Made by a program: the position numbers and the translations under genes
The notes under the pieces: model-generated
Databases searched by the model: none
Seen by the model: only the letters and a program-made list of their open reading frames with translations
Told to the model about the DNA's origin: nothing
DNA from: Datisca glomerata
Taxonomy: Eukaryota > Streptophyta > Magnoliopsida > Cucurbitales > Datiscaceae
NCBI GenBank assembly: GCA_003255025.1
Contig: QANY01011423.1
Coordinates: 498,551 to 562,550 of the forward strand
Reading direction: 5' to 3'
Length of the DNA: 64,000 nt
Part shown: positions 24,700 to 35,411 of the stretch, piece after piece
How the letters are laid out: every line of letters starts with the position of its first letter
Position numbering within the stretch: the first letter of the stretch is position 1

Positions 24700-26205
24700 C
24701 TATTTGTATATGTTATTTTCAACGGCTACTCGTCTTGGTTCAAGCTCGAGCCCAGTTAACGTAGATCCTAACTCTAAAACGATTGATAAGAATGCGCCTA
24801 CAAGCACCAATGCCAACAATGCACCAAATACCCAAGTACCAGTCACTATGACAACACCTGTTATGGCTCCTTCTTTTAATTTCAATTCTGCCTTGAACCT
24901 GCCAAATATGTTACCAAACAATATGTTAACCATTTGAATCCATTTAGAGAGAAATAATTATGTATTCTAAAAATCTCAAATACTTTCAGCTCTTAGAGCC
25001 TATGATTTAGAGAATTATTTACTTGGCCTTGTGCATATGCCAGAAGAGTGGATTCCTAATCCCCAGCCCCCCAAACTGTTGATAACAACACTCAACAAGC
25101 TCTTCTTACAGAAGCTCCCTTTATTTTGACCCTAGATTACATCAACTGGAGGAGGATAGATCAACACTTAATGAGCTGGTTTCTTGCATCCATCATAGAG
25201 GCTATGCTTTGGGCACGTGGTTAGATGCCTAACTTCTCATGAAGTTTGGAGGTCCCTAGAATAAATTTTCACTTCGCAGTCCAAGGGTAGGACACTACAA
25301 CTCAGGTTGCAACTGCAGACAATCAAAAAAGGATCTCTCTCCATAAATGATTACATTCTCAAAATGAAATCAATAGCTGACAGCTTGTCTTCCACATGTC
25401 AGCTCATTTCTTATGAAGATTTGCTTCTCTGCATCTTTGGAGGTCTTGGCAGTGAGTATGACTCTGTTATTGTTAATATTACCTCAAGATATGATATTGT
25501 TTCACATCAGGAGGCTCATTTTATGCTTCAAAGCCAGGAAATGAAGCTGGAGCAACTATATTCAAGCAACTCAGTGGATGCATCTCTCTACATTCTACAA
25601 ATATGGCATCATTTCAGAAACAAGGTAACAGAAATCAATTCCCTCCCAACCCCCAAACCACTAACTTCAGTAGGAGCAACTCACCCAATTTCATAGGTAG
25701 AGGAAGATGGAGAGGCAGATCTTGCTCTAGACATATGTGCCAAATCTATAGGAAACCTGGACACTATGCTTCAACATGTTATAACATGTTCAATCAAGAC
25801 TTTCAGGCACATGAGTTTCATAACAACAATACCTCTCGGAACTCCTAAGCTCACTATCTTATTCAAAGAACCCCTTCAGCAAACATAGCATCCTCTAGTC
25901 TAATTGATGAAGCAGCTTAGTACATGGACAGTGTCGCTAGCACACATGTAACTCCTGACCTATCCAACCTCTCCATTAAAAATGATTACAAAGGCAAGAG
26001 TAAGTTATTCTTACTCGGAATTTCACACACTGGACTCTCATCTATTCCTACTTTCAATAAAAACATGTCATTCTTACTTAAATCAATGTTGTGTGTTTCA
26101 TCTGTAGCAAAAAATCTCATCAATGTGTCTCAGTTAACCTATACTAATCATGTGATAGTTGAATTTGATGATTTGTTTTGCGTTGTGAAGGACAATACTA
26201 TGTGA
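24700..26205 (+). pseudogene. Copia-2 gag and protease remnants
   Basis: Gag begins around 24718, is cut by a stop at 24937, and resumes at 25307-25848 in two frames. The zinc knuckle (CQIYRKPGHYASTC) has Tyr in place of its second Cys. A protease-like segment at 25924-26205 begins MDSVASTHVTPDLSNL, with DSVAS where DSGAS is usual. All pieces are out of frame with each other. Confidence 0.75.
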
Positions 26206-26389
26206 TAGGTTCTGTTGCAGGGTGTCCTTAATAAAGGTCTGTGCTAGTTTCCCTACATCAAAGAGAAGCTTCATCATCTCAGTCATCCATTTATCACTCA
26301 GTCAAACCCACAAACATTTCACATCTCTGTTAGTCCTAGTTCTAAATCTATTGGTTCTGTTAGTCCAAGTTATATAAATAATGTCAATT

Positions 26390-27130
26390 TCTGGCATCAA
26401 AGACTTGGCCACCCTTCCCTTACTATTTCAGGTCATGTTTTTAGGGTTGTAAATCAATCTAATCTTAATGCAAACAAGCTTACTTTTCTGTGACTCATGT
26501 GCTTTGGGATAACATCGCTAGTTTACCTTCCCTTTATGACAATCTCAAACAATAAAACCATTTGAACTACTACATTCTGAGGTTTGGGGTCCAGCCCATT
26601 TATTATCAAAAGATGGATTCAAGTATTATGTGAGCTTCATTGATGACTTTAGAAGATATGCATGGATATTCCCTTTAAAATCAAAGTCTGGCACATATCA
26701 AATATTCTTAAACTTCAATAACTATTTAAAAAGAACCTTTAGCACTAAAAGATTTTTTCTTCAAACGGACTAGGGAGGTGAATACAAAAAACTTGCTCCC
26801 ATTCTTTAAAGGTTAGGCATCACATGTAGAAACCCATGCCCCTACACTCACCAACAAAATGGGAGAGTTGAAATAAAGCATATAGACATAGTTGAAAAAG
26901 TCTCTCATTTCTTGCTCAAGCCAATTTACCTTTATCATTTTGGTGGGAAGCCTTCATTACTGTTGTCTTTGCTAAATCAGGTGACTACAACATGCTCAAG
27001 GTCATTGGATGTGCATGCTTCCCATATTTCAGACCCTACAATCAATACAAATTCTCATTCACACCACCAATTACATCTTCATTGGATACTGCCCCTCACA
27101 CAATGGTTATGTCTGCCTTGAACCTAAATT
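26390..27130 (+). pseudogene. Copia-2 integrase remnant
   Basis: FWHQRLGHPSL marks the zinc-binding domain near 26390. The core follows around 26580-26900 (FIDDFRRYAWIFPLKSKS, then a stop inside QTD.GGEY and a degenerate QQNGRVEIKH). Stops and shifts are frequent. Confidence 0.75.
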
Positions 27131-27539
27131 TAGCAGAATCAGAAGTGCTCTCTTTAATGAAACAAAATTTCCTTAGTCTACCATGGTCTCCAATCATGCC
27201 CCAACATCACCTATACCTACATCCTTGCACATTCTGTCATACAACTCTACATCAGGTACATACTCAATCAAGGACCCATTTGCACTAGCATCAGTCTCTA
27301 CTTGGACTGCACAAAGTAACACTGTTGCACCTAATCACTCAGGTACATCCCTCTCTCATTCTTTAAATTGTCAGTTTCCTAGTTCTATTGTTCCATTCAT
27401 GTCTCTTTCCCTCACTACTTCACCCGTTATACACACCTCAGTTTCACCAACACATGTTACACACACTCAACCTCCTACATTGTCCCATGCATATAGTGTT
27501 TCCTCTCCTGTTTCACCTAATTTACCTCCTCACATTCCT

Positions 27540-29060
27540 GAACCTACACATCACATGATAACTAGGTATAAAATAGGCTCCTTTCAACCAAAAGCTTTCA
27601 CTGCATCAATCATTGAGTCTAATGAACCTAAGTCTGTCAATGCTTGTCTTACTCACCCACTTTATAAAACTGCTATGTTATCTGAATATGATGCCTTAAT
27701 GAGAAACAAAACCTGGACTCTGGTTCCTTATACTCCTGACATGTAAGTTATCTAGAACAGATGGGTTTTTTTTAATGAAACAGAACACAGATGGCTCTAT
27801 TCACAAGTACAAAGCCACATTACTGGCTAAGGGCTTTCGAAAGGTTCATGTAGTTAATTTCTTTGAGAGATACAGTTCAGTCATTAAACCATGTACCATT
27901 AGAGTCATTCTTACACTGGCAGTCTCTTTTAGGCGTGATATTCAACAAATTGACTTCAATAATGCAATTCTTAATTGAGACTTACAAGAAACAGTTTATA
28001 TGCAATAGCCTCAAGGTTTTGAAGATCTCTCATCCCACCTATGTATGTTAACCTCACAAAGGGACTGGTTTGATAAAATTAAGTTTGCTTTGTTCCAATG
28101 GGGCTTCTAAAACTTAGTGTCTGACACCTCTCTATTCATTCAGTCCAACAGCAAATGAATAGTCTTGCTACTAGTTTATGTTGATCACATTTTTATCACT
28201 GGCAGCAACACATACCTAATCAATCAGGTCATCTCTCAACTCAGTAAGCATTTTGCTTTGAAAACATTAGGTTCCTTTAGCTACTTTCTGGGTTTTGAAG
28301 CTGTTAGAAACTCCCAAGGTATTTATCTCACTCAAAGCAAATGCATTCAAGATATTTTAATGAAAATAAACATGGACTCAACCAAGATAAGTTCCAACCC
28401 CATGCACCCTGCTACAAAGCTCATATGTTGGCACTCCCTTCCCCAACCTAACATTCTATTGAAGCACTCTTGGAGCCTTACAGTACCTAATAATGATCTG
28501 ACCAGACGTTAACTTTGCTATCAACAAACTTAGTCAGTCCCAACAACAGATCATTGGAAGTCTTGCAAAAGAATCCTCAGGTACCTTAAGGGAACCCTAC
28601 ACCTTGGCCTTCACTTCATTCAAACCACTCCAATGTCTTTATCTTATTATACAATATAGATTGTGCTAGCTCTATTGATGACAGAAAGTCCACCAGTGGG
28701 TTTTGTATTTTCCTAGGGCCTAATCTAAGTTCAAAAAAGTAGATTGTAATAACCAGATCAAGCACTGAATCAGAATACAAAGCCTTAGCCTTAGTCACTT
28801 CAGAATTGCTTTGGCTTCGATCTCTCTTCCAAGAACTCAATATTTCTCTCACAGGCACTCCCATAATGTAGTGTGACAATGAAAGTGTTATCTACTTACC
28901 TCCAACCCTATTTTTCACTCTCGAACCAAACACATTGAGGTGGACATGCATTTCATTCGGGAAAAACTCAGCTCTCATCTAATAGACTTTGGATATATTC
29001 CCTCTTCAACTTGAGTGGCAGATGTCCTCACAAAACTTCTACCACCAACTTTGTTTAGTA
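27540..29060 (+). pseudogene. Copia-2 reverse transcriptase and RNase H remnants
   Basis: The reverse transcriptase runs from about 27650 (YKTAMLSEYDALMRNKTWTL) through 27775-27978 to 28165-28512. The catalytic motif reads YVDHIFITG, so the second catalytic Asp is lost. RNase H is decayed, with traces at about 28660-29050 (RTKHIEVDMHFIRE). Confidence 0.78.
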
Positions 29061-29111
29061 CCTTTATTTCCAAGCTAAGAGTGATTTCATCCCCTCTTAG
29101 CTTGATGGGGG

Positions 29112-29581
29112 TGTTAACCAAAATTTCATCCTACAAGCTCACATTACCACATTAAACAAAGGCTTTATTTCTTCTACAAGTTCTCTGCCTAAAGATAGAC
29201 TCAAGAACAAGCCATTCACGCCAAGCACAATGTCTCCTTCATTAGTGACTAATCTGCCACCTAAGGACTACCTTGACAACAACTCCACCTCAGCTTCAAT
29301 GATAACTCACGAGCCTTATCGAGAGCATCTTTTATGTTGTAACAGATGCTCTCTCATCACTCAATGATTGGCTAAGCTTTAGTATATTCTTAACCAATCA
29401 TCAGTGCACTTTACGCTTTTTCTCTCTCTTACTTTTAGCTCATTTGTAACGATATTATGCTTTGATTGATTTCATTTTCTTCTTCGTTTTTATACTAGCT
29501 CTAGGTTAGTTTTTTGTATCAGAACTACCGCAATTATACTGAATATACTCAAAAGGTGCATATTTGTTTCTCTTATCGACT
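29112..29581 (+). repeat. 3' LTR of Copia-2
   Basis: 470 bases, paired with 24203-24682. It follows a G-rich polypurine tract and ends at a CCCAG target duplication inside the SINE. Confidence 0.85.
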
Positions 29582-29619
29582 CCCAGACACCTTAACCGTT
29601 AAAAAAATGAGCACAAAAA

Positions 29620-29927
29620 TAGGATATAATATTTAGGCTTTTAAGATGAGTACGCGTATACAAAAAATCATACCAATTATATTGTTATTGGTATGAGATT
29701 TTTAGTACAAAACGTCACTCTAAGTAGTCATTTTATAAACAAAACAAGTATGACAGACGTGTATAGGTTTGGTGTCAAATAACTGAATAAGAACAATATC
29801 CTAGCAAGCAAGCGTCCTTTGTCTACTTGTAGTAAACGGGCGAATGCTTAAAAGAGTTTATTTAATCCAATAGCCATTATATTAATCAACAACTGGAAAT
29901 CTCTCACTCACGTTGGTAAGGGCAGCT
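29620..29927 (+). promoter_or_regulatory. MYB-A upstream region
   Basis: From about 29770 to the ATG this sequence matches the region 44420-44579 upstream of MYB-B (shared ctcactcacgttggtaaggg just before the start). The two genes were therefore duplicated together with their promoters. No clear TATA box was identified. Confidence 0.55.
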
Positions 29928-29986
29928 ATGACGAAGCCTTCTTCTTCTAGTGAGTCAAACCGAGTTGAGTTGTCTGATCATGATGA

Positions 29987-30216
29987 TGAGAACTCAAATA
30001 AATTCACTTGTAATACTTTAACTTTTGTATTCCTCTTAGTTCTATGTTCAAATGAAATCACCAAGGCCTTTATATAGACTCTAAAACTAAAAAAAATGAA
30101 AAATAATTAAATCTATCACCCCTTGACCTTTCATCTACAAAAACTCTTGACCTTTTATGTTTCCTAACTCCTAAATTTAAAACCCACTAAAAATGACATT
30201 TAATGTTTATTCAACA
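29987..30216 (-). repeat. 3' LTR of Copia-C (left copy)
   Basis: 230 bases, matching 34294-34525. It ends next to the minus-strand polypurine tract. Confidence 0.92.
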
Positions 30217-30232
30217 AAACTCCCCCATAAAC

Positions 30233-31819
30233 TTAAATGCTTCTACCATCCGTCAGACCAATCATTTTCTTGCATTTGTCGAGAAGTACTTTCGGTAGCG
30301 ATTTTGTGAAGATATCCGCAACTTGATCCTGACTTGCCACATGCACCAACTCCACACTTCCTTCCTTCACATGATCTCGGATAAAGTGAAAACGAACGTC
30401 AATGTGTTTTCTTCTTTCATGGTTCACTGGATTCTTTGCCAACTCAATTGCTGATTTGTTGTCAACTTGAATCACGGTTGCAGCTAGTTTCTTTAGCTCC
30501 ATCTTGCTCAACAAATTTCTAAGCCATATCGCATGACATACACACCAAGATGCTGCCACATTTTCAGCTTCACACGTCGAGAGCGTCACGATCGGTTGCT
30601 TCTTTGAAAGCCAAGTAAATGCAGTATCTCCCATAAAGAACACATATCCCGATGTACTTTTCTGATCGTCTATGTCCCCGCACCAATCGCTGCCGGAGTA
30701 ACCAACCAACTTGTAATCTTCTGCTTTCGAGTAGAACAACCCGAGTGACACCGTTCCTTGGATGTACCGTAGGATTTGCTTCACCGCCTTCCAATGTGAA
30801 TAAACTGGCTCCTCCATGAACCGACTTATAATACCGACACTTAATGAACGATTCGGCCTTGTGCATGTGAGATAGGGAAGGCTTCTTACTAAACTCTGGT
30901 ATCTACTCGCATCGACACATTCTCCTCCATCGAACTTCGAGAGTTTTGCACCTGGTTCCATTGGTGTTGATACCAGGTTATAATTTGCCATCTTGTACTT
31001 CTTCAAAATCTCTTTTACATATGTCTCCTGTGATACAAAAATACCTGTCTCTACTTGTCTAACCTCCGAACCAAGAAAAAACTTCATCAAGCCCAAATCT
31101 GACATCTCAAATTCCCGTGTCATTATGCCCTTAAACTCTTCTATCATCTCATCATTGTTTCCCATAAAAATGAGGTCATCGACATAAAGAGCAACAAATA
31201 ACATGTTACCTCCATTCTTCTTTGCGTAAAGGGCATGCTCGTAGGGACATTGCTTGAACCCGTTCTCCTTGAAATATGTATCGGTACGTGTATTCCATGC
31301 CCGCGGTGCTTGCTTCAACCCGTAAAGCGCCTTCTTCAATTTTAGCACCTTCTTCTCTTCTCCGACTTTCATGTACCCGAGTGGTTGTTCGATGTAGACA
31401 TCTTCTTCGAGCACAGCATTCAAGAATGCCGACTTGACATCCATTTGAAATATTGGCCATTTGAATTGAGCAGCTTGTGAAATGAGTAATCGGATTGTCT
31501 CCATTCTTGCAACAGGAGCAAACACCTCGTCATAGTCAATTCCTATCTTTTGCTTGTATCCCTTCGTAACAATTCTCGCCTTGTACCGTTCTATCTCTCC
31601 TTGAGCATTCATATTTTTTTTGAACACCCACTTCACACCAATAGGCTGATTGCCTTTCGGCAATTCTGCTAGCTCCCATGTGTTGTTGCGGTCAATCGCC
31701 TTAATCTCCTTGTTCATGGCAGTTTTCCACTTCTTGTCTCCCATCGCCTCTTCAAAGCTGATATTTTCAGCATCTGCCAAAAGACATACAAGGTGTACCT
31801 CATTTGTCGAGTCATACAA
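30233..31819 (-). CDS. Copia-C reverse transcriptase and RNase H, long open frame
   Basis: An uninterrupted 528-codon frame is the C-terminal half of a copia polyprotein. It opens in the region before the reverse transcriptase (SFEEAMGDKKWKTAMNKE). The RT fingers and palm (GVKWVFKKNMNAQGEIERYKA, FQMDVKSAFLNA) lead to the catalytic YVDDLIFMG. RNase H follows (SGSDWCGDIDDQKSTSGYVF, STCEAENVA, HIDVRFHFIRDHV), and the frame stops 17 bases before the left LTR. Catalytic residues look intact, but AEN stands where AEY is usual. It is a fragment cut off from gag, protease and integrase by upstream stops, so the element is not expected to be autonomous. Confidence 0.9.
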   Translation of the reverse strand: MYDSTNEVHLVCLLADAENISFEEAMGDKKWKTAMNKEIKAIDRNNTWELAELPKGNQPIGVKWVFKKNMNAQGEIERYKARIVTKGYKQKIGIDYDEVFAPVARMETIRLLISQAAQFKWPIFQMDVKSAFLNAVLEEDVYIEQPLGYMKVGEEKKVLKLKKALYGLKQAPRAWNTRTDTYFKENGFKQCPYEHALYAKKNGGNMLFVALYVDDLIFMGNNDEMIEEFKGIMTREFEMSDLGLMKFFLGSEVRQVETGIFVSQETYVKEILKKYKMANYNLVSTPMEPGAKLSKFDGGECVDASRYQSLVRSLPYLTCTRPNRSLSVGIISRFMEEPVYSHWKAVKQILRYIQGTVSLGLFYSKAEDYKLVGYSGSDWCGDIDDQKSTSGYVFFMGDTAFTWLSKKQPIVTLSTCEAENVAASWCVCHAIWLRNLLSKMELKKLAATVIQVDNKSAIELAKNPVNHERRKHIDVRFHFIRDHVKEGSVELVHVASQDQVADIFTKSLPKVLLDKCKKMIGLTDGRSI

Positions 31820-33243
31820 ATCTTACAAACTTCACATTTTTGGTTGTCGTGGTTCACCTTCATCATCGGTAGTTTCAGAGTTTGTTGGTATACTTGTTGG
31901 TGCAACGACTGATGATTCTCCAACTTCGATGATAACCTCTGTCGAATTGTTCCAGTCCCACTCGCTTGCTTCATTTACTCGCACATCATGACTCACCATC
32001 ACCTTCTTGCTTATCGGGTCGAGTAGCTTGTACCCTTTTGTCTTCTCATCATACCCAATAAAAATATACCTTTTGCTTTTGTCTTCGAGCTTCATTCTTC
32101 CTTGATCCGGTACGTGTGCATAAGCCACACTACCAAACACTTTGAGTGTCGGCTTTGTCCGCTCCATGCCTCTTGTGGTGTTTGATCATCCAACTTCACA
32201 TGTGGACATCGATTTTGTACATAGATGGAACATTGCACGGCTTCTGCCCAGAATGCTTTCGGCAGCTTCTTGCTCTTGAGCATTGATCGAACCATGTTGA
32301 AAATAGTCTGGTTCTTCCTCTCAGCCACACCGTTTTGTTGGGGAGAGTATGGTGCGGTTAGAAATCTCCTTATGCCTTGCTCCTCGCAATATTCCATGAA
32401 AGCCGTTGAAGTATACTCGCCACCTCTATCGGATCATACGGCTTTGATGTGTCTACCAGCTGCCTTCTCCACCATCACTTTGAACTTTTTGAACACCTCG
32501 AATGGCTCGGATTTTTCTTTCAGAAAATAAACCCAAGTTTTCCGTGAGAAATCATCGATAAAGGTAATGAAGTACCTTTTACCACTGAAAGATTCAGGGG
32601 TGATTGGTCCACATATGTCAGTATGAATCAACTCGAGAGTATGTTTAACTCGATATTCTGCCTTCTTTTGAAACGAGGTTCTCGCTTGCTTGCCAAGCAC
32701 ACATTCTTCACAAAATTTTCCCTCATAGTCCATGTCCGGCAGCCCGTGCACCATATTCTTCTTTGCTAACTCTTTTAGACAACCTTGATGTAGGTGACCA
32801 AAGCGGAGCTGCCACAGCGACGCCTTATCTTCGACGTTGACTCGTAAACATTTTTCTCGCACGCTTCTCAAATTCAATTTGTACATCCGATTTCTTCCCA
32901 TCTCGACTAGAGCAACCAAACCCCATTGCTTGTCCTTCAAGTGTAGTACTCGATCTTTTAAAAGTATCGAGTAACCTTTCTCCGTGAGTTGCCCCATACT
33001 CAAAATGTTGGTCTTGAGGTCTGGTACGTAATAAACATCTTGGATTGACCCTATTAAGCCATCCTTTTGTAAGTAACAAACCGTACCTCGGCCTTTGACC
33101 TCCACCTTTGATGCATCTCCAAATGACACATGACCATCTTCAATCTTTTGCATCTCTTTGAATAGGTACTCGTCACCGCACATATGGTTGTTTGCCCCTG
33201 AGTCGAGGTACCACAGAGTGTCATTGTTGATGTTGACTTCATT
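31820..33243 (-). pseudogene. Copia-C protease-integrase region, interrupted
   Basis: The protease site WYLDSGANNHM appears near 33210, right after an in-frame stop at 33244-33246. The integrase zinc-binding domain (FGHLHQGCLKEL, CEECVLGKQ) and core (HTDICGPITPES, FIDDFSRKTWVYF) run to a stop at 32434-32436. The frame then continues (GGEYTSTAF, then YSPQQNGVAERKN). A frameshift near 32100-32160 and stops near 31832 separate this from the reverse transcriptase frame. Confidence 0.85.
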
Positions 33244-34291
33244 TTAAGCCATCAAGAGAAGGCCTTCATTCGCTTCGTCTTCCAAGACTAGGTTGGTTGT
33301 TTCTTCCACCTTTTTATCGGCTCGACAATATTTTGCAAAATGCCCCAATGTTACCACAATTATAACATTTGTCGGAGTTGCAATCCTTCGCATAGTGACC
33401 ATACTTATAACACTTGTAGCACTCGATGTTGGAATAGTTCGACCGGCCACCTCTTCCTCGACCGCGTCCTCTTCCACGCCAATTTGGTTGGCTCGACTGT
33501 CCCTTCTCCTTATAGTACCTCTCATTACTGTTGCCTTGACCACCGCGACCATTTTCACGACTTCCACGGCCACGCCCTCTACCTCGAAAATTTTGAGAAT
33601 AGAATACCTTTTCGTCTTTGATTGACGCCTTGGTTTGAAGTGCTTGCTTGAGTGTCTCCTCCTTTTTTTTCTTCTTACGTTGTTCGTGTGCCTCGAGAGA
33701 ACTGGCAAGCTCGTCGACTGTGAGCGTTGCAAGGTCCTTTGACTCTTCCATTGCGCACACAACATTCTCAAAATTGTCGGTTAATGATCTTAAAATCTTC
33801 TCAACAACTCGCGTATCGGTTAACGCTTCGCCATTACGAATGAGTTGGTTCACCACGGCTTGTACACGTGTGATGTAGTTAAATACACTTTCCGACTCCT
33901 TCATCTTCATGCTCTCCAACTCGCCACGAAGAGTTTGGAGACGCACTTGCTTGACTCGGTCGACTCCTTTGAACACTTTTCCTAAAATGTCCCACGCTTC
34001 TTTTGAAGTAGTTGCACCGACAATCTTCTCAAAGCCTGACTCATCAACGGCTCGGAATAACATGTATAATGTCGTCTTATCCTTCGCTCGCGCCTCTTTC
34101 AACGCCTTGTTTTGAGCCGCCGTATATCCCGTGATATTTGTTCGTTCTTCGAAACCTTCTTCGACCACCTCCCATGCATCTTGAGAGCCGAGAAGAGCTT
34201 TCATTTGAATGCTCCAGTTCTCGTAGTTCGCCTTCGTTAGTCGTGGTAGCGGCATTTGACCCGTCACATTCGTCATTGGCTCTGATACCAA
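33244..34291 (-). pseudogene. Copia-C gag with a frameshift in the second zinc knuckle
   Basis: Gag starts at 34291 (MVSEPMTNVTGQMPLPRLTK) with the UBN2-type capsid region, then an Arg/Gly-rich stretch and a first knuckle CYKCYKYGHYAKDC. A second knuckle begins CYNCGNIG and is shifted to another frame at about 33340, where GHFAKYC continues. Two knuckles in tandem are found in some copia gag proteins. Confidence 0.85.
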
Positions 34292-34293
34292 TT

Positions 34294-34525
34294 TGAGAAC
34301 TCAAATAAACTCACTTTTAATACTTTAACTTTTATATTCCTCTTAGTTCTATGTTCAAATGAAATCACCAAGGCTTTTATATAGACTCTAAAACTAAAAA
34401 AAAACTGAAAAATAATTAAATCTATCACCCCTTGACCTTTTATCTACAAAAACTCTTGACCTTTTATGTTTCCTAACTCCTAAATTTAAAACCCACTAAA
34501 AATGACATTTAATATTTATTTAACA
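34294..34525 (-). repeat. 5' LTR of Copia-C (right copy)
   Basis: 232 bases, matching 29987-30216. Its inner end is followed on the minus strand by the tRNA-Met primer-binding site. Confidence 0.92.
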
Positions 34526-35411
34526 GATGAGAGCTCGGTGATAACACCTATAAGCAGGAGTGGACTTTGGACTGAAGACGAGCACGGGTGAGCAAAACTT
34601 CCATCGCCCAATGTTTCTTGGTGTGCTTCATTTTTAAATTTGTAGGCGGGATTTATTTACATTTAAATTCTTCTTTCTTTTTTCTTTTCTTTTCTTCTCA
34701 ATTTCAGATTTTTTATTCAATAATAAAGAAATGGACTTCTTGAAAAAAATTTAGGATTATATATAGGATTCTTTCATCAATCATGTTTCTTGATTATGAA
34801 TTAATTTATTGCATATTTTGATCAGGTAATTGATCAAAGTTCTGGGATTAGGTGATCAATTTCAGGTTTCAACTCGTAATTAAATTTCATGGTTATTCTT
34901 AATTAACTGAGAAGCTTTATTTACTCATAATCTCTCCAATCTCCGTATAATGAAATGGCATTGAATATAAGGATAATATGTAGAAACTAATGAGTTATTA
35001 GGAGAAAAGACTAATGCCGTGTGAGACGAAAATGATTTTACTTATATATACATACATACATATACACGTCCTCATATATACATATGAAATTAAGATTTTG
35101 TTAATGTTTGATTCGTAATATTATATATGGGCACGCAGGCTATTTCTAGAAGGATAGAAAAATATGGGGAGGGTAATTGGAAGGAACTATCAACATATGC
35201 GGTGAAATTCAGAACGCGAGGCCAAGTAGCCAGCCATGCTCGAAATTTCTTTGGTGGTAGGGACGAGGGAAAAATAAGAACAATCACCCTTTCTTTTACA
35301 ACAATACAAGAAGATCATACCACCAGTACACCCGCAACCGTGTCTACAACCACTGATCACAACACCAATTTACCAACTAAAAAACCATCCTCCGGCCAGC
35401 AATCAGAGTAA

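Larger units (their letters stand above)
24203..29581 (+). mobile_element. Ty1/copia retrotransposon (Copia-2) with both LTRs, decayed
   Basis: The 5' LTR is 24203-24682 and the 3' LTR 29112-29581; both start TGTTAACCAAAATTT and end ...CGACT. The primer-binding site TGGTATCAGAGCC (24683-24695) abuts the 5' LTR and matches initiator tRNA-Met. A G-rich polypurine tract (gatggggg) precedes the 3' LTR. Target duplication is CTCAG (24198-24202) and CCCAG (29582-29586), with one mismatch. The LTRs differ at many positions and all coding frames are broken, so it is old. It inserted into the SINE. Confidence 0.88.
24009..29606 (+). mobile_element. tRNA-derived SINE split in two by Copia-2
   Basis: The two halves are 24009-24202 and 29587-29606, about 214 bases when the copia element is set aside. 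The left half has A-box-like (gtcgagttagtaagg) and B-box-like (gagttcaattc) pol III promoter signals. The right half ends ACACCTTAACCGTTAAAAAAA, the tail form of a common plant SINE. Flanking target duplications are atgaacacaaaaa (23996-24008) and atgagcacaaaaa (29607-29619), with one mismatch. Confidence 0.75.
29987..34525 (-). mobile_element. Full-length Ty1/copia retrotransposon (Copia-C) inserted in MYB-A exon 1
   Basis: LTRs are 29987-30216 and 34294-34525, each TGAGAACTC...AACA on the plus strand. The target duplication is a perfect GATGA at 29982-29986 and 34526-34530. On the minus strand the primer-binding site TGGTATCAGAGCC lies next to the right LTR and a GGGGGAGTTT polypurine tract next to the left one. 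I count about eight substitutions plus a small indel between the LTRs, so the insertion is moderately old. Coding runs right to left, gag to RNase H, with a few stops and shifts. Confidence 0.95.
29928..35411 (+). pseudogene. MYB-A: SHAQKYF-class MYB-like gene broken by a copia insertion and a frameshift
   Basis: Exon 1 is 29928-29986 continued at 34531-34587 after the copia element and its target duplication are set aside. It encodes a Ser-rich N-terminus, an ESNRVELSDHDESSV motif and the start of a MYB repeat (LWTEDEH). Exon 2 starts at 35139 and carries the second half (YGEGNWKEL, then RGQVASHARNFF). Against MYB-B and the remnant at 53230, exon 2 has lost one C in GGACTAGAA, giving a stop five codons in. 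The splice sites themselves are intact. The family comprises single-repeat MYB transcription factors of the DIVARICATA/MYBS type, acting in the nucleus. Downstream sequence to about 35940 matches that of MYB-B. Confidence 0.82.

Noticed and set aside
33293..34115. Plus-strand frames opposite Copia-C gag
   Set aside because: They are antisense of gag; the minus-strand frames carry the zinc knuckles and capsid motifs.
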